A stretch of 64,000 nucleotides of DNA, taken from the NCBI GenBank assembly GCA_001683735.1, contig LUGG01000003.1, positions 1,674,001 to 1,738,000 of the forward strand, read 5' to 3'. The translations under genes were made by a program, and so were the position numbers. Position 1 is the first letter of the stretch; each line of letters starts with the position of its first letter. A model generated the notes under the pieces. The model worked only from the letters and a program-made list of their open reading frames with translations, made no database searches and had not been told where the DNA came from. This stretch comes from Grifola frondosa. Taxonomy: Eukaryota; Basidiomycota; Agaricomycetes; Polyporales; Grifolaceae. Of this stretch, positions 10,472-23,247 are shown in pieces.

Positions 10472-12657
10472 TGTCATGAGTATGTGGTGTGAGATAGTAA
10501 CCACTGTATAAAATGATCTCGATAATCACCAAACCAAAATAGAAAAATCTATCTATGATAGGGCAAAATATATGCAAGGGAATCGAGGTATGAAATCAAT
10601 TTTATACTGCACCAAGCTTGACGGGTTTTTCCTGCTTTCCCAGTTATAGGCCTGGCGAATCCGTTGGGGGTGTTATCACAATCACGAAGGTAGGTTGATC
10701 CCAAGTGAATGTTTAACGATGATACGATGATGACTTGCCCGGTACGTTTGTCACTTCTACTCTCCTCGATATGTCTCCTGTTCTTCTGCTGATGCTCCCT
10801 CGAGGAAGACTTCTCTTTCCTGTCCTATCAACAGTCAACCTTGCCCACCTCTGTATGGGGTTGCTGCACTGCTGTGACCTGGAAACTGGGGACCAAGACT
10901 TCAACCTTGCCCACCTCTGTTGTGGGGTTTCCTGAAGTGATGTCCGGACTGTGGTAAGCAAGTCAACTGACTATGACTGCTTCTGGCTGTGAGACTTTGA
11001 GAGTAGAAATCTGGTGTGATTTGGTATGGAGTGAAGTGGGGTGGTGGGGATACAGAATGGTATCCTTGCCGCCTTGGAGGTCCTCCTTGTTAGGGAAGTG
11101 CTGTGTCTGTGTGGCTGAGTGTGTACACCTATGTGCACACCTGTGATGACGTGAGATATCCCTGTGATACCTCAGTCAAGTGATCTAGTCTGCTGAGTCT
11201 GGGGGGAATCTGGAGGGTGATCCAAATTCCAGTGGAGACTGTGTTTCTGGCTGCTGCTGCTTAATTTGATTTATTATTAAATCAATTCTCTTCAAGTTGA
11301 TTCAATTGCCCTCTCTAAGGCAAGAAAGGAGCTCTTTATATACCTTTTGAGAGGGCCCAGAATTCTCCCCAGACTCTTCTTCTAAGACTGTTTCAGCACT
11401 TTCCGGGAGGCTCCAAGCATAAAAAACCATGGTAACTACTGTGCTAGAATCTTTCAGTCCTTTTCCATAGTGTTTTCCTGAATGTTCCAGCTGCATCTCC
11501 CTGCACTGCCTCTCTGACTTCCTCCAATCAGAGCTCTCCTAGGTCACCCGCCTCAGATTTGCATAGCTTTAGTAAGGCTCTTACAAATCTGGGGCAGGAA
11601 TTACAAACCCAAGGTGCCCTTTTCTCCATTTCAAGGACCTTTCTCTCACAGAGTACATAGCCTTGAAGACTTTGTCATCCATTTGAGATATTCCCTGACT
11701 AATGGAGGTCCTCTACCTTATAAATTTGCACAGCCTTAGTAAGGCAATCACAAATCTAGGGTAGGGCCCTTACAATCTGGGGGAGTTAGTCTGCCACTTT
11801 GAGAAGCACATGGTCTATGATTCCAGGGCTGTGAGTCTCCTGAAGGCTGTTCTACATCACCTCAGGTGGCTTGTGGCTGTGTATCCCTGTGACCATTGCC
11901 ATGCTTCTTTTTCAAAGGCTGTAAGACTTTCCCAGGACTCTGCCTTTCTTCCAGTCCCTTCCAGAATTTGCTAACCTGATCTTCTTCTTCCTGTTTCCGC
12001 GATGTTCTGCTGTGTCCAACTCCTTGTCTCCTGACTTTCCTGCACCTGATTCTTTCCCGCACTCCTTTTCCTCATGACCCTCCATGCTTTCCCATCCCAT
12101 CCTACTTGATTTAATGATGGTTGTCATCATTTACAAGCGGGTGAAGAGGGTAAATCATGGATTCCGGCTTCGCCATCTCGTTATCCGGACTGACAGCGTA
12201 TAGGAAATATCACCACCAGGTCATTGTGTAGGAGACGAGCGAATGCTGGACGTACTCATATCATACTGTGAAACCAATGGTGCAGGTGCCGTCGATGTGA
12301 GAAAGGGCGAGAAATATTTGTGTTTCCTGATACTGGATGATGTGGTTGATATGGCCCGTGAATGTAATTCCAGATCAATCCATGAGGTGCATGAATCCAG
12401 ACAGAGGCATGAGGTCGAATTCAATGGCGAGTGTATCATATAATAGGATGGGGAACTGGGGATTGATTACCATGGGGCACCATGGCATGCATCGATTGGG
12501 TGAAATTGGGTGGAGATTTGACATGATTGATGATGTCTAAACTCAATCCCGATGGCGACCTTCATGTGCTGTGTATATTATGGCACTCGGTTGACTTGGT
12601 TGCCAAAGATGGTTATTTTGGCCCTGTCCAGGTACCAATCACGTTTGGTGCGTGACA
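10472..12657 (+). repeat. 2.19-kb inverted repeat C, left arm
   Basis: This arm matches 15663-17857 in reverse complement with very few differences; for example the 66-residue frames at 12243-12443 and 15877-16077 are identical. It begins TGTCATGAG and ends GTGACA, so the termini are TGTCA...TGACA. ATGCATGC stands directly outside both ends of this arm. On its minus strand it carries TATATAAAGAGCTCC (about 11330-11345), resembling an LTR promoter. No intact coding sequence was recognised. It could be a solo LTR or a non-autonomous element. Confidence 0.8.
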
Positions 12658-12871
12658 ATGCATGCTATCTGGCAGAGGCAGCCACGAGGCTACCAGACGT
12701 CGGGCATCTTGCCAAATGCATACAAAGCCCCAGCAGATCACGCCAGTCCTACAGGTGCATGTAATCACATAGATTATGAAATACATAGTATGCAGTACAA
12801 TACCATAGCATGGATGTCTGTTCGGTATACAATAAAAATATTTATCCGGTACTACAATTACACTGTGCGAA

Positions 12872-15660
12872 CTATAATGCTCTGAAGCCTTCTAAATTGT
12901 CATTGTCTCCATCCCTGTCAATGTTCTCACTGTCCTTGGATCCAGAGCCCTGCTCTTTATCCGAATTGTCCTCTGCATCACAATCACCTTCTGACCCATA
13001 GCCGCTCTCGGAATCTAAGTCCACATATAGCTCCTGCACCTTTTCCTCATCCTCATCTAAGGCTTCTTCCACATTCACTTGAATCCTCGGCATTGTGGCA
13101 GTGGAATGTTTGCTGTCGGATTGGTGCCCAATGCCCCACCATTGAAGCACATGAACATGTTGCAGTCACAAAACCTATAGTAGAATATCTTGTTAGAGTA
13201 GATTTGGGAATAAATTTAAAAATACTCACATCCCAACGTAAAAATACTTCCAGTCATTGTGCTTCTCATCTCCTTGACATGCTACACTTGGTCCGGGGAG
13301 AAGTTCATCAGTATTTCTGAAGTGAAAGATGGAGATGAGGTGAGCAGCCCTCAGAATTTGTTGCGGGTCGAGAAACAAGAACACGTCTTCAGAACTGCTG
13401 TTGATGAACTTGACATAATGCAGTCTTCGTGTATCAAACCCTTCTGGGACAGACTCATCCAGCTCCAGGCCACGTGCCCATATCACATCGAATTGCTCCG
13501 CCTCCGGGTGTTTCGGGAATCCTGGTCCAATTCGATAGGCATTGACATGGAACATGCTAAACATGCATGCATAGAGAAATAGGTGATAGCTGTCATGCGA
13601 TGTGAGCATCATGATGTCAGCGTGTGTGGACAGGTTAATTGTGTCTTGCTCACGGCACATGTCGTATGTCATGTAGTTGATCCGCAGGACCTTGTGAAGA
13701 TACATGCATCCTCGGACCAACACCAGAGTGTCCCGTTCTTGGTCTGTAAAATGGGGGGGAGGATCTTCATAAAGTCACCCTGTCATTCGTCCCAGAATGT
13801 GCTGCTCCAGTTTCCATATGAAATCCTAGCTACAGGTTAAATGAAATTAAATACTGATTGCACCTTAACATACCTTGCATGCAGGATCCTCCTGATGGTC
13901 TGATGCAAACCCAGAAATATGCACATATTTACTCTGGTTGTCAGCAATGTGGTGATGTAACTGGGGGGATGCTTTTGGCAGCATCTCCATGTCCTTGAAA
14001 TGGAGACGTGGCTGACAACGCTTCTTCGCATGAGTCTTCTTGTGTTCAGCATGTTTGCGTTTAGCCCGCTGGGTTCCATGAGTTGTATTGCTACCATCCT
14101 GCAACTTGTGAAGGTAGGCTTCCCGTCATTGATGCTTTGCGATTTGAAGTTGAAATTGTGCGTTTTTGTTGGTACATACATAAAAGTGTTTAACCCATCA
14201 ATGTTCGAGCTCTCCCTGTAGTTGCAGGTCAGTGAAATAAAATAAATGCACACGAGTCACTCACAATTTGTGTAGTGTAATTATCAGTAGTCCCGAAGCA
14301 GCGAATGACATGGACATAATCACCCAGCCAGTGCCACTTGTACATATTCAGGTTCAATTCCTTTGTGCATCCACTAGATGCAGGAGCCTTGTGCCCCACA
14401 AGTGTCAACTTCTTCGCATCTTCGGAGTCCTTGAGTGGCATCTTGGGCTCTGTGGATGTCGCATCCTCAGTGTCTTCACAGTCATTGGACGGAGCCTTCT
14501 GCTTGGTGGACATTGTCATCGCAGCAACCTGGGAGGACTTGGGAGGATCCTTGCCCTTCTCAGACTTGGTCTTGGCACTGAGCGCCACAGATCGTCTCTG
14601 CCACACAGCTGTCTCCTTCAGGAGCTCCTTCATGACATATGCTGCACAGACGACTTTCTTGAACTCCCGAACACTTGCACCCATCGTCTTCGTGGCCTGC
14701 TCAAATTGATGGAGGGTAGACTCGGTATGCAGATGCAGTTTAGTGTGTGCATGCCACAGTGTAAGCTCGAAGAACATATCCAGCGTGATCCAATTATGCT
14801 TGCCGGGCAATAGGCCCTCAACAATCAGAATTATGCACTGATGAACATAGATTAGTTAGAATAGAATATAAATATATAAATACGCACCTGGAGAATGTCC
14901 TCAAAGTCGCGGGCAGCGAGCTTCTTCAAGCCCGAGACGTTCTGCCAAAGCGACGTATAGTATCATGGCCAAATGTGGGCATGAGTGCAAATCTGCAACA
15001 TGCCAGAAATGAGTAAGGACTTAAACAAAGCAAACAGATTGAAGTGCACCACTCGTCAAATTCTTGAATGTTGTCATTCCCCACAGCGATCAGTAAATGA
15101 ATGGTGTGCTTCAAGATTGCCTTGAATACTCCGAGTTCAAATTTGTGCATGAGGTCCGGCACGAAGAGTTCATAATGATTGAAGCCGAATTGAGTGAACC
15201 ATATCAAGAACGCGCTCTGTAAAAACAATGGTATGAGCCCGGAGACATGATATTGGAGAAGATGCACACTCGAGTAGTTGTTAGGGAAGTTTCCTTGAGC
15301 TTACGGTTAATGCAAGCACCTTCCACAGGTCCCCATCCTTGAAGATCCATTTGCGCGTAAGGGCAATTTTGTCTTGAACAACCTGTGTGTCTTCTCGACA
15401 CTTGGCTCAGTGCTGCCGATCTACAGTAGTGCCCAAACCTGGCATGTAGACCTTCTTCATATGGCAGTCTGGACATGGGCATCTTGCAAGATACCTGATG
15501 CATGCGAGCAAGATTCTAAACAAAATAATTAGTCAGGCTGACAGTGTACATTGAAGAACTCTCACTTCTCTGGATAATCCACAGAATATGTGAAGAAGCG
15601 CAGAAATATCCGCCTCAAGACACCATCGCTGCACTTGATCAAGATGCTGTGCACATACAC
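12872..15660 (-). pseudogene. Plavaka-type transposase, C-terminal half, inverted
   Basis: Read on the minus strand the frame starts at about 15658 with YVHSILIKCSDGVLRRIF and FFTYSVDYPEK. It continues with CIRYLARCPCPDCHM, FVPDLMHKFELGVFKAI (about 15150), TLWHAHTKLHLHTESTLHQF (about 14760), MRCEQD-type and DIMMLTSHDS segments (about 13640), and an acidic tail ending at 12872. This order is that of the family and starts exactly where the plus-strand half stops (MHA at 10471). Lesions: TGA at 15407-15409, and a frame slip near 14945 between HDTIRRFGR and NVSGLKKLAARDFED. Introns of 50-100 nt separate the exons. It is enclosed by repeat C arms and is surely non-functional now. Confidence 0.8.
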
Positions 15661-15662
15661 GT

Positions 15663-17857
15663 TGTCACACACCAAACGTGGTTGGTACCTGGACAGGGCC
15701 AAAATAACCATCTTTGGCAACCAAGTCAACCGAGTGCCATAATATACACAGCACATGAAGGTCGCCATCGGGATTGAGTTTAGACATCATCAATCATGTC
15801 AAATCTCCACCCAATTTCACCCAATCGACGCATGCCATGGTGCCCCATGGTAATCAATCCCCAGTTCCCCATCCTATTATATGATACACTCGCCATTGAA
15901 TTCGACCTCATGCCTCTGTCTGGATTCATGCACCTCATGGATTGATCTGGAATTACATTCACGGGCCATATCAACCACATCATCCAGTATCAGGAAACAC
16001 AAATATTTCTCGCCCTTTCTCACATCGACGGCACCTGCACCATTGGTTTCACAGTATGATATGAGTACGTCCAGCATTCGCTCGTCTCCTACACAATGAC
16101 CTGGTGGTGATATTTCCTATACGCTGTCAGTCCGGATAACGAGATGGCGAAGCCGGAATCCATGATTTACCCTCTTCACCCGCTTGTAAATGATGACAAC
16201 CATCATTAAATCAAGTAGGATGGGATGGGAAAGCATGGAGGGTCATGAGGAAAAGGAGTGCGGGAAAGAATCAGGTGCAGGAAAGTCAGGAGACAAGGAG
16301 TTGGACACAGCAGAACATCGCGGAAACAGGAAGAAGAAGATCAGGTTAGCAAATTCTGGAAGGGACTGGAAGAAAGGCAGAGTCCTGGGAAAGTCTATAC
16401 AGCCTTTGAAAAGAGAAGCATGGCAATGGTCACAGGGATACACAGCCACAAGCCACCTGAGGTGATGTAGAACAGCCTTCAGGAGACTCACAGCCCTGGA
16501 ATCATAGACCATGTGCTTCTCAAAGTGGCAGACTAACTCCCCCATATTGGTAAGGGCCCTACCCTAGATTTGTGATTGCCTTACTAAGGCTGTGCAAATT
16601 TATAAGGTAGAGGACCTCCATTAGTCAGGGAATATCTCAAATGGATGACAAAGTCTTCAAGGCTATGTACTCTGTGAGAGAAAGGTCCTTGAAATGGAGA
16701 AAAGGGCACCTTGGGTTTGTAATTTCCTGCCCCAGATTTGTAAGAGCCTTACTAAAGCTATGCAAATCTGAGAGTCGGGTGACCTAGGAGAGCTCTGATT
16801 GGAGGAAGTCAGAGAGGCAGTGCAGGGAGATGCAGCTGGAACATTCAGGAAAACACTATGAAAAGACTGAAGATTCTAGCACAGTAGTTACCATGGTTTT
16901 TTATGCTTGGAGCCTCCCGGAAAGTGCTGAAACAGTCTTAGAAGAAGAGTCTGGGGAGAATTCTGGGCCCTCTCAAAAGGTATATAAAGAGCTCCTTTCT
17001 TGCCTTAGAGAGGCAATTGAATCAACTTGAAGAGATTGATTTGAATCAAATAAATCAAATTAAGCAGCAGCAGCCAGAAACACAGTCTCCACTGGAATTT
17101 GGATCACCCTCCAGATTCCCCCAGACTCAGCAGACTAGATCACTTGACTGAGGTATCACAGGGATATCTCACGTCATCACAGGTGTGCACATAGGTGTAC
17201 ACACTCAGCCACACAGACACAGCACTTCCCTAACAAGGAGGACCTCCAAGGCGGCAAGGATACCATTCTGTATCCCCACCACCCCACTTCACTCCATACC
17301 AAATCACACCAGATTTCTACTCTCAAAGTCTCACAGCCAGAAGCAGTCATAGTCAGTTGACTTGCTTACCACAGTCCGGACATCACTTCAGGAAACCCCA
17401 CAACAGAGGTGGGCAAGGTTGAAGTCTTGGTCCCCAGTTTCCAGGTCACAGCAGTGCAGCAACCCCATACAGAGGTGGGCAAGGTTGACTGTTGATAGGA
17501 CAGGAAAGAGAAGTCTTCCTCAGAGGGAGCATCAGCAGAAGAACAGGAGACATATCGAGGAGAGATAGAAGTGACAAACGTACCGGGCAAGTCATCATCG
17601 TATCATCGTTAAACATTCACTTGGGATCATACCTACCTTCGTGATTGTGATAACACCCCCCAACGGATTCAGCCAGGCCTATAACTGGGAAAGCAGGAAA
17701 AACCCGTCAAGCTTGGTGCAGTATAAAATTGATTTCATACCTCGATTCCCTTTGCATATATTTTGCCCTATCATAGATAGATTTTTCTATTTTGGTTTGG
17801 TGATTATCGAGATCGTTTTATACAGTGGTTACTATCTCACACCACATACTCATGACA
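15663..17857 (-). repeat. 2.19-kb inverted repeat C, right arm
   Basis: This is the reverse complement of 10472-12657, with a few small indels (2195 against 2186 bp). The inner boundary TGTCA is at 15663 and the outer TGACA ends at 17857. The sequences just outside do not form a target duplication (CAGATGC outside, ACGTGTAT inside, read on the minus strand), as expected if recombination between the arms exchanged flanks. Confidence 0.8.
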
Positions 17858-19309
17858 GCATCTGGCCAGGTGCTGCAAAGACCACCGGACTTTGAAGTTT
17901 TTGCTAATGTGAGAGAGAACCACTAGTTTTTGGCTAGTTTATTCAAATTTATATAAAACTAGCAATAAAATATACATTTTAAGCTAACATGGATTTATAC
18001 ACTACTTTCAGATAAGAATGAGTTGCTACATACTGAAAATTGTGTCCAGATGGTCTAGCTTTGACTAATCTGAACTCCTCAAGCTGGGGTCAATACAAGC
18101 CCTCAATTATGATCTAACCCACTTAGGGCTCAGCTTGGCCAGCTTAATGATCTGAGGTCAGACCAAGCATAATACTAGCTCAAATCTCAATTTTCTGACT
18201 TTAAAATTAAGTGTTGCTAACCATGGGCACTTTTAACTTTGCATGGTGCTATTTGTATCATTAAAAGTTTGATATGTGGCAAATTTATTCTCAATTATGT
18301 GAGATTTTTTGATAGCTAAAGATTTTCACTACTGAACTTTAATGTATTATGCTTATATAAGTGACTTGAAGCATTCCATCAAATGTCCCCAGATAAGCTC
18401 AGGTCATGTAAAATTCACTAGAAAATTTCTTGTACATTTTTCACTACTTATTTTCTGATGTGTCCATAGTGAGATTAGTACAGTCATCAGATGATGTGCT
18501 GGTTGCAAGTGAGCAAGGTCCTAAGTGCCCACCATCACATTACCATGATGTCCACCAAACACGTGGGACATTTAAGTTTGCCAAATATCTAAACATTGAA
18601 TAATAGTAGTTATTGACACTGTAGTTATTAGCAATTAAAAATATGTTAAAAAACATTTAAAAGTTAAAATTTTCAGTTTATACTATGTATCTCCTCAAAG
18701 GTGGCATGTGCAACATCAGTGTGCTCTTGCTATGTCACAAAAATTGGTGAGCATGTTCAGCAGTGAGTTTGACCTAAAATCTATCACCAGGAACACTGCA
18801 CATAATTTCATGGCTTGGTGAGGACTCGGATGATGGAGAGATTTCTAAGTAGTGTCTGGAGTTCAGCAAGTTTCACTACAGCATTAGAAACTGCAAAATG
18901 TATTTGTTCAAGCCCTCTGCAAGTTGATGACTATCTGCTTATGAAAAATATCATGCTATTCAAGTAGTGCACTGCAATTACAATTAAATATGCCCATGAG
19001 CCAGATATTATTATTATGTATCATTATAGTGATGACTCAAGAGTATATTTATTGACAATATAATATAATCATAGTCTAATCATACTCTAATCATAATTAA
19101 TCCTATTTATCTATAATGTAAAGAAAAGAATGTAATATATTAAATATGATAATTTTGTATGTGAGGTTACAAAACATGCTGCATCATATAATGAAAATGT
19201 GACAAATTTTTATCCACAGTAACAGCCTCACACAAGATAACAACACATTATGTCACATCACATCACACAACCAGTTTCATGTTGCAGGTAAGTAACTTAT
19301 CTTGCCACA
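17858..19309. other. AT-rich region, no gene supported
   Basis: No convincing frame on either strand. AAGTGTTGCTAACC at about 18211 resembles a hAT terminus and could be the downstream end of the hAT relic at 19310-19650, but no partner end was found. Confidence 0.35.
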
Positions 19310-19650
19310 ATGTAGTCACAGGCATTTGCTAGTTATGAATAGAGATAGCATTCATATACTTGAGATTGTTGCCCAGTCCTCACTTTAGCCACTCCTTCAA
19401 AACAATTGTTTTTAACCCAGAATGAGCCAACATCGAGGAGCACACATTAGAGAGTGTGCTTGCTTGAGGAGAACAATTGCTCAATAGCAACACTCACTCC
19501 TGGGATAGTGAGAACATTGCATGGAATCCTCACTAAGATGAAAAAGCTTTTCTCGTGCATCTGACCATGGTCGAGATATAAGTGCCAACAACTATTGAGA
19601 CATAGCAAGTCAATAACATACCTTCCGCCAATCAAAACTCTGATGGACAT
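19310..19650 (-). pseudogene. hAT transposase, C-terminal dimerisation-region fragment
   Basis: The minus-strand frame holds VLTIPGVSVAIEQLFSSSKH (about 19520-19460), the signature of the hAT C-terminal dimerisation domain. This is followed by SGLKTIVLKEWLK and, after a TAG, GLGNNLKYMNA. The stop within the conserved tail and lack of a readable catalytic region upstream show it is a relic. Its superfamily matches that of the MITEs to the left, so a full-length relative may have mobilised them; this link is inference. Confidence 0.65.
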
Positions 19651-20518
19651 GCTTCAGATTTACATAAGAAGTCAACAGATGTGCCATATCATAAACTAAT
19701 ACACTTTTATGAGATTTGAATCTCCAACCAGCCACCAGTTCAAATTGTCATACTCGCTAATATTACAAATACATACAAGGGGCCTATTATAATATAATAG
19801 TATTCTAATTCTATTGTAATCGGATGCTTGTGAACGATTATAATAAAGAGACCATCCATATTTAATTGTAATCTTGAATATAATCATATTAATATTCAAA
19901 TATAATAATAATCTTGCAAAGCACTACTACCGAGTTTCAAAGTTTCCGGATTTATTCACACTTTTTAACCGGTCTATTCGGACCTCCGATTGTTTACCTG
20001 TCATTAACCTGTTATTAACCAGTTAGCACCTGTCAAAAACAACTGAGTTATGCACACTATCTTGCGGCCTCAGTGGTGACCTGCGTCTTCAGATGTCCAA
20101 CGTCAAATACTCATAGTCAGATAGGCTAGACAAGCACAGCATGATTACCGACCGCGATGGATCACCACACCTGAGAAACTCACTAAAACAGGGTCGGCAC
20201 TCACAGTAGGCCGATACAACGGCGGCGCTACGGAATAGACCCTGCACACGGTGAACAAACACAAGTTCCCCGTTCGATTTCAACGCGTCATCGACGAACC
20301 GACAAGCAACCGGATGAGTAGATCTATGGCACGCCGCGCGACTCGGGTAGCAGCAAGCTCGAAGACAATTATATTTTTGGGGTAGTATTAAAGCGGATGC
20401 GAAAGTGTACAGTATACGCACATGGAAGATACACCAAACAGCGCAAAAATATCGATACAGAGATATGGAAACCGCGTAGCTCCGGAACTCGCGCGCCATT
20501 ATGACACGCCGCTCGCAC
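19651..20518. other. Non-coding region downstream of the P450 gene
   Basis: AT-rich up to about 19950, then rising in GC toward the P450 3' end. A long minus-strand frame spanning 20089-20844 is a shadow of P450 exons and their introns. Confidence 0.4.
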
Positions 20519-22693
20519 TCATTCCTGTTTGAAGTCGCCCATCGACCGAATGAGCGCCTCCGCCTTCGCCGACCTCGGCTTAATCGAGCACTTGAAGGGA
20601 GGCGGGTGACTGAAACGAACGGGGGCCGTGCGTGAGGCGGGATCAGATATGGATCGCGGAGAACAGTGCGCACCTGATCGTTCCGGTCGAGTATTCTAGC
20701 GACGGCTCGACGACCGCGCCGTTCTCCGTGGCCTTGGAGATGTCGAACGCGGCGAGAGACATCGCGCACGAAAGCCATATGGACGAGTCTGCGAGGTTGA
20801 GACCTGAAAATGAGAACAAGGTGAGCGAGGGAGGGTACCGCCAAATTGTTCCGCGAACCTGGGCAGATGCTGAGAAGGCGGGGTTAGCGGTGGTTAACGG
20901 CTGTCACAGATTGATCAAGCTCACCGTCTTCCGAAGCCGAATATGATCTCGCGCGGGTCCTGTTCGGGGGCCTTATTTGGCGACGGCAGGAATCTCTCCG
21001 GGTTGAAGGTCATCGGGTCCACATATGCGTGAGGGTCGTGCAGGAATTTCCTGTGATACAACAGAGTATGGCGGTCATCACCACGAATATTGGCTAGTTT
21101 AAATGGCAGTGAACACATACCAGATGTTCGTGATGACAATGGTGCCCTTGGGCAGCAAGTACCCGGCGTGAATGTCGTCCTCAATGAGCCGATGAGGCAC
21201 CCCTTCCATGTACAGTTCCTGTCAGAATAAGCATGACAGGTGTGCGCAGGCGAGACGGTACCTAACGGGGCGACCGGGTTCCACCGCAGAACCTCCAGGA
21301 ACAGCGCCGTGACATATGGAAGCTGCTCTCGATCCGCGGAATTAGGAAGGCGGTCACTGCCAATCACGGCGTCAATCTCCTGTTGTGCTCTCCGCTGCAC
21401 GTCCGGATTGCAGGTCATCGCAAGGAAGAAGGTGTTGATGGCCGAGACGGTCTGCAGCATGGTCAGCTGCGGCTTCGGGAAACCCACGGAAAGGATGGAA
21501 GACTTACTGTGTCTGCTCCACCTATTGTCATGTCCGGATGTGGTTAGTAGGGATATATCTAGTGAACGAAATGGACACTGACCAGCGTAGAGTGACGCGG
21601 CTGCCCACTTGACGAGTTGTTCTCGCTCCGGAGTGACGTTGCCTTCCAGATTGGCAGAGGTAAAGCTGGGGATAGCAGTGCCGGCCGCCTAACGAAACAG
21701 CGGGTCACTAATGCAATATGAATTCAATTGTAATTGTGCTATACCATGTGGCTTTTCACAAATTCGTGTGGAACGTCGCTCATGATGCGCAGATTTTCGC
21801 GCCAGGCACTGACCGTCGTCTTCCACCCGGCACCGGGAAACCATGAGGGTATGTATCGCACTGGGCCAGATGAGCGCGACACGAGAAGTAAAGTGGCCGA
21901 TACGCACGAATAGGGAATATATCAGCGAGAAATGCGCCGGGGGCGGTGCACAAGGCGAACTCCTCGGTCGCTTTATCGACGGTGTTCACGATAGGGTCTT
22001 CGCCGTCTTGGACCTTGTACCCATGAGACATCATAAGGATGATGGACCCGGCCGCTCTACGAGCCGACGTGCGTTTGGATAAAATCGATGCATAAATATT
22101 CTGTCCACTTACTTGCGGACCTGTTTGACTACGTCGTTCGGGGCGTCGTGCAGGCGCACAATGAAGTTGCGGGTCTGCTCATCGAGGAACGGGTGGAAGC
22201 GCGCGATGCTCTTGCGGCTGCCGACGAGCTGGGACAGGAGCCGGCGATAGTCGCGGAAGTTGCTCCCGTACGGGAGCAGCGCGAGCGTGCGGTTCCAGCC
22301 GATCATCTCGCCGCCGACGACGATGGTCGGGCGATCCGAGTAGATCGCGCTCTTCTTATCGAGCATGTCGAATGCGTGCCGCGACGAGTTGAGGACGACG
22401 ATGGGCTGACCGAAGAGCGTGACGGAGATGATGTCGCCTGCGATGAGGACGAAATTTGGTAAGACGGGTTGTAAGCGGATGGGATGCAAGGTGAACTCAC
22501 CCCATCGGTCGCCCCACTTGGCGAATGTTTTCCATTCGTGCGACGTGGGCATATCCAGGACATTGCCAATCAGAGGGAGTCCCTTGGGGCCGGGCGGGAG
22601 AGGCCCGACGCGTCGACGCACGAAAATGCGGTTCAGCAACAAGACGACGAGGCCCACGACGGCAATATCGAGGAGGTTGAGGGTGAAAGCCAT
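20519..22693 (-). CDS. Cytochrome P450 monooxygenase, 12 exons
   Basis: A membrane-anchored haem monooxygenase; substrate unknown. Exons (minus): 22501-22693, 22113-22437, 21908-22056, 21745-21860, 21583-21688, 21508-21521, 21262-21451, 21121-21202, 20925-21050, 20859-20869, 20674-20803, 20519-20609. All junctions keep phase and give about 510 residues, the usual P450 length. Visible features are an N-terminal hydrophobic anchor (LLDIAVVGLVVLLLN), the PPGPKGLPLIGNV hinge, AGGADT in the I-helix, a K-helix ExxR (EVLR), the NPERF segment and the haem loop FGFGRRICPG with its cysteine. AGGADT ends on a 14-nt exon and ICPG lies on an 11-nt exon. No lesion seen. Placement in a CYP family needs a search; the C-terminal IKPRSAKAEAL resembles CYP5144/O-methyl-type Agaricomycete P450s, from memory only. 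Confidence 0.92.
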
Positions 22694-23247
22694 TATGACT
22701 AGTAAAGGTGGGGAAAAGACAAGGGGCCAAAGTACTGGGGCACCAACATATTGTTAGCTGTATTTAAGGGGATGGGCACTTGCCATCGGAAACGGAGAAA
22801 GCAGCTCCAATAGGGAAGAACGTCCAGAGAAGCGGCAGCGCCTGTGTCTGTTTCTGAATCCACCGTCAGATGGACTGGGAGCATTGTCGAATCAAGAGTG
22901 ATCTTCGACGCCCCATGTCTCCGCGACCCGCTGTACGCTCTCAGGGTGCCGATTCCCCAGTTAGAAGGTATTCTCTTTGCGATGTACCGTTGCCAGCTTG
23001 GGCATCCTGATGGCACCGCCCTCAGGGTCTACAAGAATGCAGCCAACGCAGAATGGAGCTACCGATAATCGCAGGCGAGCTGGCTCCGACAGCGGTCACC
23101 ACTCAATCATTGCGGAGAACCAGATCTGCAGCACTTGGATTTGAGTTCAGTGCCATGTACACGGGAGCGATACCTCACACAGATGGAATATATGTTACGT
23201 ACTCCGGACAGAACAGTGTTCCTAAATCCGCGGAGGAGTTGGGTATC
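22694..23247. other. Upstream region of the P450 gene; no gene supported
   Basis: It presumably contains the P450 promoter. Frames at 22844-23068 and 23053-23325 have no recognisable motif, and the second runs into repeat A. Confidence 0.35.

Noticed and set aside
14268..14813. 181-residue plus-strand open frame
   Set aside because: Antisense to the transposase exon holding TLWHAHTKLHLHTES; coding evidence is on the minus strand.
10468..17861. A single 7.4-kb transposon with 2.2-kb terminal inverted repeats
   Set aside because: The middle part continues the gene interrupted at 10471, so an inversion between two repeat copies explains the structure better than one element.
20089..20844. 251-residue minus-strand open frame
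   Set aside because: It overlaps the last P450 exons in another phase; Arg-rich composition and no motif mark it as a shadow.
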